From NCBI GenBank assembly GCA_025056255.1, contig JANWVT010000008.1, forward strand, positions 62,001 through 126,000: a stretch of DNA of 64,000 nt, in the 5' to 3' direction. Under the pieces are notes generated by a model. That model was given only the letters and a program-made list of their open reading frames with translations, was not told where the DNA came from and searched no databases. Positions 27,277-36,491 of the stretch are shown here, in pieces (positions within the stretch are counted from its first letter, which is position 1; each line of letters starts with the position of its first letter). Position numbers and translations under genes: made by a program. Origin of the DNA: Bernardetiaceae bacterium (GTDB lineage: Bacteria > Bacteroidota > Bacteroidia > Cytophagales > Thermoflexibacteraceae).

Positions 27277-29448
27277 ATGAGGGCTATTTTTTACTGGGTA
27301 GCCATTGTAGTATCGTGTTCAGCATATGCCCAAAAGGTAGAGTACAAGGTAGAGCTAATAGACGAGCAGGGTGCTCCTGTCAATCAGAAAGGTACCGTTG
27401 TTTTTAACAAGAAAGAAGTGGCATATGTGCGCAATGGCAGAGGGCTATTGCTGCTGCCCCGCAATGCACAATGGATTTTTGATGTAAAAACTCATTTGCA
27501 ACCAGACGATGACCTGATGTATCAGGCAATTTACAAGGGTTGGACTATCAACAAAGAAGCAGGTAAGGTGACAGTAAGGCTGCAAAAAGTGAGAACGGTT
27601 ACACTTGTTATCACATATCCTGACGGGCAGCCTTGTACCAATGCAACCATTGTTTTCCAGTGTTATAACAATAACGATACACTCCAAATCAAAGATGTTG
27701 CCAATGGACTGGTAAAATTTACGCTTCCATATCAGGTAAATTTGAGCTCAGATAAAGCCTGTAACTTCATTATTGACGGATTGCCAGCCAATGTAACTGC
27801 GGACAAAAATGGCATTGTTCGCATAACAGCTTCTCGCCCAAAATCTGCCGGCTCTAATCAACTCGCGGCAGACCAGCGCCTTACCGATGAAACGCGCTTG
27901 ATACTGTTCAACGATATTTCCAAAAAGCCCTTTGCTAATCAAAAGTTTGTTATTGGCGGACAAACCGTTACTACCGACGCACAGGGTTTAGTATCTTTAA
28001 AAATGTTGAACGACTTAGATATTCAAGGGTATAATATAGAAAACCAACAGGTTGACGATAAAAGTAATATAGTGAAGGTTTTTTTGCGCAGTGTGTTTAA
28101 GCCAGCAACAATAGAGTCGGAGTCGGCAACATTAGAAGCCCAGCTGGAGGCGCTCATCCACATGTTGGGTGACCGCAACAATATTATGGAGCAAGCCATC
28201 GAGCGGATTAAGCTTCGTATCAATGCAGACCGCAGCTTTACCAAAGAACAGCGCGAGCGACTGACGCGCCAAATCCACATTCTCAAAAATATTACCGACC
28301 AGAATGATGAAGCATATAAAAAAGCGCATCAAGAAATCAAAAACATTCTTCGACAAATTAATACTCGCTCTCCTGTTGATACTACCATAGAAAAAGAACT
28401 TTTATTGACTACTCAAAAACTAAGGCAAGCAGAGCAAGACAAAGTACGCATCCAGCAAGAACAAAAGCTGGCAGAGGAAAAATCGCGCATGCAGTTGCAA
28501 GCAGCACTAAGCGTAGCTGGATTTTTGTTCTTTTTAGTATTGGTATTTCTTGTGGTTAATAAAAGTATCAACCGGCAGAAGCGAGAGCTTGCTTTCCGCA
28601 TGGAAGAAATCAACCGTCAGAATGACAAGATTCGTTCTCAAAATGAATTGTTGCTGATGCAGCAGGAAGAAATTGCGCGCAAAAATATGCGTTTGGAAGA
28701 ACTGAACAATGAAAAAAATAGCTTGATGGATATTGTAGCGCACGATTTAAAATCGCCGCTCAGCAAAGTGGTAAACATTGCTCAGTTGCTGCCTGTTGTA
28801 GGCGAGCTCAACGAAGAGCAGCGCAACTATGTTAATATTATTCGCAAATCGGCTTTAGAAGGTACGCGCTTCATAGAGGATTTGCTCAACATCAATGCTA
28901 TTGAGCAAGGACAACTACTTGCAATTACACCTGAAAAAATCAGTCTTCCGGTTTTTTTGCCCGAACTGCTCAGAAACTTTCGCAATCAGGCAGATGCTAA
29001 GTCTATTCGCTTGCACTTTCAAAATAAAGCTGATGATGCTGTTATCAGCACCGACCGCGAATATTTGAAGCGCATTATGGAAAACTTGATATCTAATGCT
29101 ATTAAATTTTCGCCGTCGGGCGGCAATGTTTATGTAAAAGTGAAAGATGCAGATATGCATTTGCACATTTCGGTGCAAGACGAAGGACCGGGTATTAGTC
29201 AAGAAGACCAAAAGTACATGTTTAAAAAATTTCAACGGCTTTCAGCACGTCCTACGGGCAGGGAGGGTTCAACGGGCTTGGGGCTTGCTATCGTTAAGCT
29301 ATTAACCGAGCGACTGGGCGGTCAAATTGTGGTAAATAGCACAGAAAGCAGCAAGGGGGCAGAGTTTATAGTAATGTTGCCCAAAGCACCCTCTTTTTAC
29401 TTACAGGATAATGAAACAGAACAGCCGATTGGGGCTTATGTAAATTGA
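27277..29448 (+). CDS. sensor histidine kinase
   Basis: A 723-residue membrane kinase. A signal peptide (MRAIFYWVAIVVSCSAYAQ) is followed by a long periplasmic region with Ig- or carboxypeptidase-regulatory-like beta domains (PDGQPCTNATIVF and similar) and a helical stretch, one transmembrane helix at about residues 409-429, a coiled coil, then HisKA with the phospho-acceptor His489 in VAHDLKSPLS, and HATPase with ENLISNAIKF, DEGPGIS and GLGLAIVKLL. No receiver domain or adjacent response regulator is present. ATG 27277 is preferred over ATG 27232 because it gives a clean signal peptide. Overlaps the convergent DUF4178 gene by 13 bp. Confidence 0.92.
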   Translation: MRAIFYWVAIVVSCSAYAQKVEYKVELIDEQGAPVNQKGTVVFNKKEVAYVRNGRGLLLLPRNAQWIFDVKTHLQPDDDLMYQAIYKGWTINKEAGKVTVRLQKVRTVTLVITYPDGQPCTNATIVFQCYNNNDTLQIKDVANGLVKFTLPYQVNLSSDKACNFIIDGLPANVTADKNGIVRITASRPKSAGSNQLAADQRLTDETRLILFNDISKKPFANQKFVIGGQTVTTDAQGLVSLKMLNDLDIQGYNIENQQVDDKSNIVKVFLRSVFKPATIESESATLEAQLEALIHMLGDRNNIMEQAIERIKLRINADRSFTKEQRERLTRQIHILKNITDQNDEAYKKAHQEIKNILRQINTRSPVDTTIEKELLLTTQKLRQAEQDKVRIQQEQKLAEEKSRMQLQAALSVAGFLFFLVLVFLVVNKSINRQKRELAFRMEEINRQNDKIRSQNELLLMQQEEIARKNMRLEELNNEKNSLMDIVAHDLKSPLSKVVNIAQLLPVVGELNEEQRNYVNIIRKSALEGTRFIEDLLNINAIEQGQLLAITPEKISLPVFLPELLRNFRNQADAKSIRLHFQNKADDAVISTDREYLKRIMENLISNAIKFSPSGGNVYVKVKDADMHLHISVQDEGPGISQEDQKYMFKKFQRLSARPTGREGSTGLGLAIVKLLTERLGGQIVVNSTESSKGAEFIVMLPKAPSFYLQDNETEQPIGAYVN

Positions 29449-30071
29449 ATATCTCTGATAGCCAGCGGCAGCCCCCAACTCACTGACGTTCCTTCAACAG
29501 TGTAGTCAATGCTTACCAAAGCACCGCTGCAAATGCCATCAATATAATCGGCTTGCTCGCCCGGTACTACTAAAAAAGGAAGTTCTCCTTCGCCTCCTTG
29601 AATAGTAGCTTTGTGCTTCTCTACCACAAAAATGTTGTTTTTATGGAACCTGCTCTCGTCTGGTAGCTGCAGTGAGAGGGTAATGGTTTGTCCTACTCTT
29701 ACAGAGGAGAAATGTGGCATTTCCCCTTGCGCGGGTATTTTTCTGAAAAGCGTAACTTCGCCTTCATCTTCTTGTAGCCATGCCTCCTCTTCGTAGTTGA
29801 GCAGTACTAACCATTCGTCCCAAAAACCTTCGTAATATGAAAAACGCAACCTGCCCACTATTTCAAATGGCAGGCTCTTTTTAATGGTGCCGCGTTGGTG
29901 CAGTGCAAACAGCGAACCATAGTCGGCAAGCAATACTTTGGCTGAGCCATAGGCTTCTAATCCATGGGGGCTAACAAAACTGGTTTGACCGCAATAGCTA
30001 CATACAACCGACTTGGCAGCCCGATAACTGAGCGCGAGTGGCGCACCACAAGAAGGACAATTTATGTGCAT
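29436..30071 (-). CDS. DUF4178 domain protein with N-terminal zinc ribbon
   Basis: A 211-residue protein. The start holds a zinc ribbon with two CxxC knuckles (CPSC at residues 5-8, CSYC near 24-27), followed by a DUF4178 domain with GRLRFSYYEGFWDEWLVLL and EAWLQEDEGE. Such proteins often sit with membrane or phage-shock-type genes, but none is adjacent here. The ATG at 30071 begins MHINCPSCG, directly at the ribbon; longer forms would begin inside the HAD gene. Function unknown. Confidence 0.8.
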   Translation of the reverse strand: MHINCPSCGAPLALSYRAAKSVVCSYCGQTSFVSPHGLEAYGSAKVLLADYGSLFALHQRGTIKKSLPFEIVGRLRFSYYEGFWDEWLVLLNYEEEAWLQEDEGEVTLFRKIPAQGEMPHFSSVRVGQTITLSLQLPDESRFHKNNIFVVEKHKATIQGGEGELPFLVVPGEQADYIDGICSGALVSIDYTVEGTSVSWGLPLAIRDIQFT

Positions 30072-30084
30072 AGTAGGTAGGCGT

Positions 30085-30705
30085 TTAGTTAAAAATACGA
30101 ACAATATCGGTATTGCCAGTAAGATGAATTGCTTGAAGCCCTGCTTTTTTAGCTCCCTCAACGTGCTGAATAGAATCGTCTATGAATAGTGTTTCTTTTG
30201 CTTCCAAGCCATGTGTTTCTAAAATGTAGTGAAATACCTCCGGGTGAGGTTTACACATTCCTAATAGGTGGGAGTAATAATCTTGCTCAAAAAAATGACT
30301 TAAAGAGGCAATACCGTGTTGTGTTTGAATGATTTTTTCAAAAGCAGCTTTGTGAATAGCATTGGTATTGCTAAGTAAAAAAATTCGTTTTTGACTTTTG
30401 AGCTGTTCAAGTAATTGCAAGCGTTCAATGGGCAAATCTAACAGCATGGCATTCCAACAATGGTCTATTTCGGCGTCGCTTAGTGGGGCTTGTAATTCTT
30501 GCCGAAGAATTTGGCGGAACTCGTCAGGAGTAATTTTGCCAGTTTCAAAGTCTGTAAAAAAGGCTTTTTGTTTATTTTGGCTATACCATTGTGTAAAATC
30601 TTTACCGGTAAGTGTTGAAAAAGCCCGAATAGTGCGGGCAATGTCCAAATTCAGAAGAACACCTCCTAAGTCAAAAATAATATTAGGAAACGCTTTGGGC
30701 TGCAT
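30085..30705 (-). CDS. HAD-superfamily phosphatase, YihX-like
   Basis: A 206-residue haloacid-dehalogenase-fold hydrolase. Motif I is IIFDLGGVLLNLD with nucleophile Asp12; motif II is LLSNTNAIH; the conserved Lys is in GMCKPHPEVF; motif IV is FIDDS. The layout, including SNTN and GMCKP, matches the YihX group of sugar-phosphate phosphatases (alpha-D-glucose-1-phosphatase in E. coli). The second position after Asp12 is Gly instead of Asp, as in that group. The ATG at 30705 is chosen over a TTG at 30732. The zinc-ribbon gene begins 13 bp after its stop, so the two are probably co-transcribed. Confidence 0.87.
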   Translation of the reverse strand: MQPKAFPNIIFDLGGVLLNLDIARTIRAFSTLTGKDFTQWYSQNKQKAFFTDFETGKITPDEFRQILRQELQAPLSDAEIDHCWNAMLLDLPIERLQLLEQLKSQKRIFLLSNTNAIHKAAFEKIIQTQHGIASLSHFFEQDYYSHLLGMCKPHPEVFHYILETHGLEAKETLFIDDSIQHVEGAKKAGLQAIHLTGNTDIVRIFN

Positions 30706-30817
30706 CTTTTCTTTTTTCGCCAAATTTGCCAAAAGTTTAGCTGTGTTTTACCATCTTGGCATCATTTTTTGAGCACCAAGCACACAAAGCACACAATGAA
30801 GTAAACAGCCAAACACT

Positions 30818-31879
30818 ATGAAACATCTATGCAGGCAAATAATAACAGGTGGGTGCTTGTTGATTTTAGGAGCTTGTGCTGCTTTGCCCGACCTCTCAGG
30901 ATATGCACAACAAACACGAGACCTCACTACTGCTATCAATAAAGCATACACACAAACCGAAACTGATGTTACTCGGCGATACATTAAAACCAATCGCAAG
31001 TTTATTATTGACACGTTGCGAAATGCGTGGGAACCCACCCGACAGGCACTAACTGCCTTAGCAGCTTATGCAGATGCTTTGGCGAAATGCACTGCCGCTC
31101 AGAACGACCCTCGGGCACTGCATCAACTTGGCGCGCAACTGAACCGATTAGCTGCTACTGCCCGAAACTTTGCCCCTATTCAAGGGCGGGCTGCAAGCGA
31201 AATTGCCAATGCTGCTATTTTTCTTATCAAACAAGCGCAGTTAGCTGCCACTCGCCGCAAATTAGGTTTACTTCTTACAGATGCTGATGTGGTAATTCAG
31301 CGCATATCTGTTTTGTTGCAAGAAAATTTAACCGACTTGCACCGCATTCACCGCATTGTATTAGAGGATGACTTGGACGACCTATCGGTTAAATATGCTA
31401 AAATTGCTTTGCAATATGAGGAAAGGCTCAAAATCAACGAGTCGTTGATGCCTGAGATGCTCGCTATTGCCGAGTATAAACAGGCTAAACTACAAGCTCG
31501 CAAAGCTTCTTTACTGCAACAAATCAGCATCGACCGCAACCCTATGCAAGCTGCCTCCGAAGAAGAATTGGTCAAAAGGCGTGAAGCAGATATATTACAA
31601 GTGTACAATGCCAATCAGGAGTTTTTAAAAAATAATGAGTCGGTTTACAAGGAATATGTGCAAAGCCTAACTGCCATGAATGAAAAAATGGTACAAGCCA
31701 GTATATTGCACCGCAATACAATAGCTGCTTTGCAAGCATGGGCAAGTGTTCATGCCTCGTTGAAGCAAATAGATACTGTGGGCAAGGCATTTAGTTTTGC
31801 CGAGTTTGTAACAGCAGTGCAAAATATGCAACAGGTTTATACTGCCTACGACAAACCTTTTAACCCTCCAAGAAGATGA
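30818..31879 (+). CDS. unrecognised helical lipoprotein
   Basis: A 353-residue protein I do not recognise. It starts with a lipoprotein signal peptide and lipobox LGAC (Cys20), so the mature protein is anchored at a membrane facing the periplasm or the surface. The rest is almost entirely alpha-helical with heptad-like segments (about 35-110, 150-260, 275-345) rich in Ala, Leu, Gln and Glu, and with few aromatic residues. No enzymatic motif is visible. Its stop overlaps the start of the next gene in ATGA, so the two products are very likely made together and may interact. The long helices recall helical-bundle pore formers or adaptor proteins, but no sequence signature supports either. Confidence 0.75.
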   Translation: MKHLCRQIITGGCLLILGACAALPDLSGYAQQTRDLTTAINKAYTQTETDVTRRYIKTNRKFIIDTLRNAWEPTRQALTALAAYADALAKCTAAQNDPRALHQLGAQLNRLAATARNFAPIQGRAASEIANAAIFLIKQAQLAATRRKLGLLLTDADVVIQRISVLLQENLTDLHRIHRIVLEDDLDDLSVKYAKIALQYEERLKINESLMPEMLAIAEYKQAKLQARKASLLQQISIDRNPMQAASEEELVKRREADILQVYNANQEFLKNNESVYKEYVQSLTAMNEKMVQASILHRNTIAALQAWASVHASLKQIDTVGKAFSFAEFVTAVQNMQQVYTAYDKPFNPPRR

Positions 31880-32409
31880 GCAGAGCAACTTGGGTAGCTA
31901 AGCTGTTAGCCCTTACCGAAAAAGCCGAAAAGGCTGTGAGCAGTAAAGACTTGGAAGCACAAATGAAAGTGCGCCAAGAACTGAGAGACTTGATGCAAAA
32001 TCCAGAAGTTCCCTCTGAGGTGCTGCAAGTGGCCAAAACCTTTAAGGAAGACTTGTCGGCTGCTATTATTGATGGTTCTATCAAAAACATACAAGCGCGA
32101 AGTGAAGAGTTGCGCCGTTTGAGCAGCACTTTAAGCGAAATTACCGCCGATGTACAGCATATTCGCCAGTTTGCCGTAACAGCTGCTGCCCGTATTGCCG
32201 ATGGCGTGCAACAAGCTATGTTAGCATGGCAAGAATTCCAAAAGATAGAAAACCAACTGAAAGCTCAACTCAACACTCCCGAGGAGGTTGAAACATTGGA
32301 AAAACTACAAGCTGTTTTTCACTCGCTGCGAAAAACTCAGGAACTGGTGCAAAACTTCAAAAAAGAAGTACTCGACAAAGGCAAAACAGATGCACCCAGC
32401 AAATCTTAG
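31876..32409 (+). CDS. unrecognised helical protein paired with the upstream lipoprotein
   Basis: A 177-residue protein without a signal peptide or membrane segment, predicted by eye to be fully helical with coiled-coil character (long runs of Glu, Gln, Leu and Lys; few aromatic residues). It starts within the stop codon of the upstream lipoprotein gene (four-base overlap), a sign of translational coupling. The lack of an export signal would put it in the cytoplasm, opposite the lipoprotein, unless exported by another route. No family recognised. Confidence 0.72.
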   Translation: MSRATWVAKLLALTEKAEKAVSSKDLEAQMKVRQELRDLMQNPEVPSEVLQVAKTFKEDLSAAIIDGSIKNIQARSEELRRLSSTLSEITADVQHIRQFAVTAAARIADGVQQAMLAWQEFQKIENQLKAQLNTPEEVETLEKLQAVFHSLRKTQELVQNFKKEVLDKGKTDAPSKS

Positions 32410-32771
32410 CACCTAATTATTTATTCACTCGCATAACTTAATGCGCATTTTACGCTGAGTAACTGTGGCTCCATGTTCAGAAAAACTTAAATCAATCCTT
32501 AGACAGGATGGCAAGATTAACAGGATTTTAGTATTGAAATAGCTGACAAACAAACTCAGCTATGGAAGTTTGGATTGAGGATTTCGAATTTCGGAATTTT
32601 CTTCTTGCTACACTCCAAAATCTTCTCCTCGTTGCGCGTGTCCACATGCGCGACAAATTTGGATTAGGTTGCTTGGGAAGAGATGAACAATAGCGAGTTT
32701 GCCTTAACTTGGCAAAATAAACCGTACCAAAACCTAAACAACTATTCAAACCGCCTGACTATTTTCAAGAC
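32410..32771. other. 362-bp spacer with AATCTTG..CATCCTG-type repeat
   Basis: No gene is supported. The text CTTAGACAGGATGGCAAGATT at about 32498-32518, followed by aacaggattt, is one of three copies of a degenerate motif in this window (the others at 19263-19285 and 34377-34399, in the opposite orientation). Confidence 0.5.
32498..32518 (-). repeat. AATCTTG..CATCCTG motif, copy 2
   Basis: CTTAGACAGGATGGCAAGAT on the plus strand is the reverse complement of the consensus; it continues into aacaggattt. Confidence 0.6.
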
Positions 32772-34160
32772 ATGAAAAAGACAGTAGTGCTAAACGTAGT
32801 AGGGCTTTGTAGCTCACTCATAGGAGAACATACGCCCTTTCTGAAACAGTGGATAGCACACGGACGCGCTATTGCCATAGAAAATATGCTACCTGCAGTT
32901 ACTTGCCCAGTACAAGCTACTTACCTAACTGGAAAACACGTGAGCCAACATGGTATTGTGGCAAATGGCTGGTACGACCGCACCGACTGCGAAGTCAAAT
33001 TTTGGAAACAGTCTAACAAATTGGTACAAGCCCCTAAAATATGGGAACAAGCGCGCCAGAAAGATCCTCACTTTACGGTTTGCAATTTGTTTTGGTGGTA
33101 CAACATGTACAGTTCGGTCAATTACAGCGTTACGCCACGCCCACAATACTGGGCAGACGGTACTAAAGTGCCAGACTGCTACTCTCAACCAGCCGATTTA
33201 CGAGACAAACTGCAACAACAACTGGGCACTTTTCCTTTATTCGACTTTTGGGGACCACGAACTTCTATCCGTTCTTCTCAATGGATTGCTCAGGCTGCCA
33301 AGCTAATAGAAGAATGGTATCAGCCTACTCTCACCCTCATTTACCTCCCGCATTTGGACTATAACCTGCAACGCTATGGCACACAGCACCCTATCATTGC
33401 CAAAGATTTGGCAGCCATTGACGCGGTATGTGCAGATTTAATACAGTTTTATGAAAGCCGCGATGCTGCGGTGTTGTTGCTTTCCGAATATGGGATTACC
33501 GATGTGAATCATCCGATTCATTTGAATCGGTTGTTTAGACAACAAGGATGGTTGCAAGTGCGCCGCGAGCATCATCAAACCGAATTGCTCGATGCCGGTG
33601 CAAGCAAGGTGTTTGCCGTTGCCGACCATCAGGTGGCTCATATCTACATGAATGAGCCCTCACTGTTGCCACAAGTAAAACAACTGCTGGAAAAGACCCC
33701 GGGCGTGGAGTGGGTATTAGACCAAGCTGGCAAAGTGCAGCATCATCTTCAACACGAACGTGCAGGAGACTTAGTTGCTGTTGCTGACGCCCATAGCTGG
33801 TTTACTTACTACTATTGGTTAGATGACCGCCACGCGCCCGATTTTGCTCGCCTTGTAGATATTCACAAAAAACCCGGCTACGACCCCGTAGAAATGTTTA
33901 CAGACCCTACCAAGCCATTAATGCCGCTGCGAATTGCTTGGAAACTAATCCAAAAAAAACTTGGGTTTCGGGTGCTGATGGATGTAATTCCTCTGGACGC
34001 CACCCTTATTCGTGGCTCACACGGGCGCATTACCGAACAAGTAGCCCACAAACCCATATTAGCCACTCGCCACGTCGAGTGTTTACCTGAGCTACCTATT
34101 TGCCAACCTACCGAAGTCTATCAGCTAATGTGGAAGCTGTTAAATAGGGAGGATAGTTGA
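32772..34160 (+). CDS. alkaline-phosphatase-fold phosphodiesterase/nucleotide pyrophosphatase
   Basis: A 462-residue member of the type I phosphodiesterase/nucleotide pyrophosphatase family. Visible motifs are NMLPAVTCPVQATYLTGKHVSQHG with the Thr43-region nucleophile (VTCP), LIYLPHLDYNLQRYG with the Asp/His metal site, LSEYGITDVNH and the C-terminal GSHGR. There is no signal peptide, so it is probably cytoplasmic. Substrate unknown; family members act on nucleotide sugars, phospholipid head groups and phosphonates. Monocistronic, followed by a strong terminator at 34487-34517. Confidence 0.85.
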   Translation: MKKTVVLNVVGLCSSLIGEHTPFLKQWIAHGRAIAIENMLPAVTCPVQATYLTGKHVSQHGIVANGWYDRTDCEVKFWKQSNKLVQAPKIWEQARQKDPHFTVCNLFWWYNMYSSVNYSVTPRPQYWADGTKVPDCYSQPADLRDKLQQQLGTFPLFDFWGPRTSIRSSQWIAQAAKLIEEWYQPTLTLIYLPHLDYNLQRYGTQHPIIAKDLAAIDAVCADLIQFYESRDAAVLLLSEYGITDVNHPIHLNRLFRQQGWLQVRREHHQTELLDAGASKVFAVADHQVAHIYMNEPSLLPQVKQLLEKTPGVEWVLDQAGKVQHHLQHERAGDLVAVADAHSWFTYYYWLDDRHAPDFARLVDIHKKPGYDPVEMFTDPTKPLMPLRIAWKLIQKKLGFRVLMDVIPLDATLIRGSHGRITEQVAHKPILATRHVECLPELPICQPTEVYQLMWKLLNREDS

Positions 34161-34376
34161 TAGCGCCGCAAAAAAAGTTGCCAATTCTAATGCTTAAAAA
34201 GTCAACAAGCTGTTGAAACTCATTCATCGGTTGACTGTGGGCAATCTTTATGCTTTCAGTTCAAACCAACTCAATACGTGCAAAACTATGCTAACGCAAG
34301 TTATGCGATTCAACATCTGAAAAATTTCATTTCTACATGGCTTGTGGTAGGTTGCTGTTGGTTTGTTTCGATTATC

Positions 34377-34399
34377 AAATCTTGTCACCCTGTCTCAAC
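34377..34399 (+). repeat. AATCTTG..CATCCTG motif, copy 3
   Basis: AAATCTTGTCACCCTGTCTC matches the consensus with two or three changes. Confidence 0.55.
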
Positions 34400-34486
34400 C
34401 TCCTTTTGCATACAACAACGCAGAGCCATTTACAACTGTTCATTTAGCTTGTAAACCTTACCTTGTGCTGTGGGCTTGCGTGTGAG

Positions 34487-34517
34487 AAAACCCGATAGCT
34501 GTTGTCTATCGGGTTTT
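34487..34517. terminator. Bidirectional intrinsic terminator
   Basis: AAAACCCGATAG, a 7-base loop and CTATCGGGTTTT form a perfect 12-bp stem with A-tract and T-tract ends, between the converging phosphodiesterase and deaD genes. Confidence 0.92.
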
Positions 34518-34542
34518 GTGTGGCAATTTGCTATGGCTTGTG

Positions 34543-36231
34543 TTAGTCTGCAATTTCCATTTTTGGGGTTTTGCCCTTGATTTTGCGCTTACCCATTACG
34601 CGCATCACCATTTGCACATCTTGTTCACGAATCTCCACAAAAGAGAATTTGTCAAACACTTCTATGCTGCCAATATTTTTGCCACTAATGCCCGTTTCAT
34701 TGGCTATGGCACCTAAAATATCTCCCTTACTAATTTTTTCGTTCCGACCTAAGCTGAGAAACAACCGCACCATTTTTTCCTTATTGGTACGTGAGTGGGT
34801 AGGGGCTTGACTTTCATAACGACGAGAAGAACTACGGCTATCGCGGCGGGTATTGTCGCTGTAGCGCTCTCCCTTGTTAGCATTGGCAAACAGTTGCGAA
34901 GCTCGGTCTGGAATCATTTCCAATTCACCAAACGGACGATTGATTTCACCAGCAGCTAATTTAGCAAGAGCTACTGCCAAATCTTCTGCCCGATAGCCTT
35001 CGTTTATCAGTTGTTGAATGAGTGCCTTAAAGTTCCCTGTATCGTCTTGCTGGACAGCCGTTCTCACTTTGTCGGCGAAACGCTGATGGCGCAACTGAAT
35101 AAGTTGTTGTGGCGTAGGAATTTCGCCTTTCTCGATGTGCGATTTAGTAAAGCGCTCAATTTCACGAAGTTTTGCTGTTTCGCGAGGCGTAACAAAGCTG
35201 AAAGAAATACCGGTTTTGCCTGCTCTACCTGTACGTCCGATGCGGTGTACGTATTGTTCGATGTCATTTGGGAGGTCGTAGTTAAAAACGGCGTCTACAT
35301 CGCTTACATCAATGCCGCGAGCCGCTACATCGGTAGCTACTAACAAGTGTGTGATACCGTTGCGGAAGCGAGACATTACACTGTTGCGTTGGCTTTGTCC
35401 CATATCACCGTGCAATCCTTCGGCTTGGATACCTTTTGCATGAAGGTCGGCTACTAGTTCGTCTACCATTCGTTTAGTATTGCAAAACGCCATTGCCAAC
35501 TTGATGTCATATTTTTCAAGCAGGCGCGACATTAGCTCTACTTTCTGGTTGGGTTTAACTGTAAAGTAGTACTGAGTAACAGAGGAGGCAGTAAGGGTAG
35601 TGCGCTCTATTTTTACTTCTAAGGGTTTTCTTAAAAATTTTTTGGCTAGTTCTGCAATAGGCTTGGGCATGGTGGCAGAAAACAACATGGTTTGTCGGTT
35701 GTTTGGCAGGGTGCCCAAAATTTTCTCCATATCTTCCAGAAAACCCATGTTAAGCATTTCATCGGCTTCATCTAGCACAGCAATGCGTACCTCATGAGTT
35801 TTCAGGGTACCTTTTTCCAAATGGTCTATGATGCGTCCGGGAGTGCCAATTACTACTTGCGCGCCTCGTTTGAGCTCGCGCAGTTGGCGCTCGTAGCTGT
35901 CGCCACCATAAATAGCCACAATGTTGAGGCTGGGTTCGTACTTAGCGATTTTTTTGATTTCTTCGGCAATTTGTGATGCTAACTCGCGAGTAGGGCAGAG
36001 CACTAGGGCTTGTGTATTAGTATTGTGAGCATCAACAACTTCTACAATGGGAATACCAAAAGCGGCTGTTTTGCCTGTGCCAGTTTGCGCTTGTCCGAGT
36101 ATATCGTGTCCTTGTAAAGCTGCCGGAATGGCTTGTGCTTGAATAGGGGTGGCAAATACAAAGCCCATATCGGCAATGGCTTGCAGCGTTCCACTGGAAA
36201 GTGGAAGCGAATCGAATGTTACTTGTTCCAT
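34543..36231 (-). CDS. deaD: DEAD-box RNA helicase with DbpA-type RNA-binding domain
   Basis: A 562-residue ATP-dependent RNA helicase that helps ribosome assembly and cold growth. The Q motif region (FDSLPLSSGTL..ATPIQAQAIP) is followed by motif I AQTGTGKT, PTRELA, GTPGR, DEAD in VLDEADEM, SAT, and HRIGRTGRAG. A Ser/Arg-rich linker (about 455-480) leads to a C-terminal DbpA/CsdA RNA-binding domain with RLFLSLGRNEKISKGDILGAI. The long 5' leader and an exact -7 box (36404-36411) suggest post-transcriptional control as for other cold-shock helicases. Confidence 0.95.
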   Translation of the reverse strand: MEQVTFDSLPLSSGTLQAIADMGFVFATPIQAQAIPAALQGHDILGQAQTGTGKTAAFGIPIVEVVDAHNTNTQALVLCPTRELASQIAEEIKKIAKYEPSLNIVAIYGGDSYERQLRELKRGAQVVIGTPGRIIDHLEKGTLKTHEVRIAVLDEADEMLNMGFLEDMEKILGTLPNNRQTMLFSATMPKPIAELAKKFLRKPLEVKIERTTLTASSVTQYYFTVKPNQKVELMSRLLEKYDIKLAMAFCNTKRMVDELVADLHAKGIQAEGLHGDMGQSQRNSVMSRFRNGITHLLVATDVAARGIDVSDVDAVFNYDLPNDIEQYVHRIGRTGRAGKTGISFSFVTPRETAKLREIERFTKSHIEKGEIPTPQQLIQLRHQRFADKVRTAVQQDDTGNFKALIQQLINEGYRAEDLAVALAKLAAGEINRPFGELEMIPDRASQLFANANKGERYSDNTRRDSRSSSRRYESQAPTHSRTNKEKMVRLFLSLGRNEKISKGDILGAIANETGISGKNIGSIEVFDKFSFVEIREQDVQMVMRVMGKRKIKGKTPKMEIAD

Positions 36232-36403
36232 GAATGGTTAGAATGTCCAAATAAATGCAAACAAAACCCTACCTTCGTGATAATACTATTGGCTTTGCCG
36301 ACACACGAGTATGTTAATTAGGGATGTTTGTGGAAAATGGCTGAACCATTGCACACAAGCAAAGCGCGAAACATTATCAAATAAAGGAACGATTTTGACA
36401 GCG

Positions 36404-36411
36404 CAAAGATA
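36404..36411 (-). promoter_or_regulatory. -7 element of the deaD promoter
   Basis: On the minus strand the sequence reads TATCTTTG, an exact match to TAnnTTTG, implying a leader of roughly 165 bases before the deaD start at 36231. No TTG is seen at the usual -33 distance. The element abuts the terminator at 36436-36458. Confidence 0.55.
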
Positions 36412-36435
36412 GATGTTTTTTTGATAATAAAAAAA

Positions 36436-36458
36436 CTACCCGCAAATAGGGCGGGTAG
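36436..36458 (-). terminator. Intrinsic terminator of the small lipoprotein gene
   Basis: On the minus strand CTACCCGC, a 7-base loop and GCGGGTAG form an 8-bp perfect stem followed by a run of T residues (36428-36435 read as A on the plus strand). It lies just past the stop codon of the 67-residue lipoprotein. Confidence 0.88.
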
Positions 36459-36491
36459 GGGTGGTTTTAATAGGTTTGGTTTTGAGGAAAA

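Larger units (their letters stand above)
34161..34542. other. 382-bp spacer between convergent genes
   Basis: No gene is supported. It holds one copy of the AATCTTG..CCTGTCT element (34377-34399) and the strong terminator at 34487-34517; the rest shows nothing recognisable. Confidence 0.5.
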
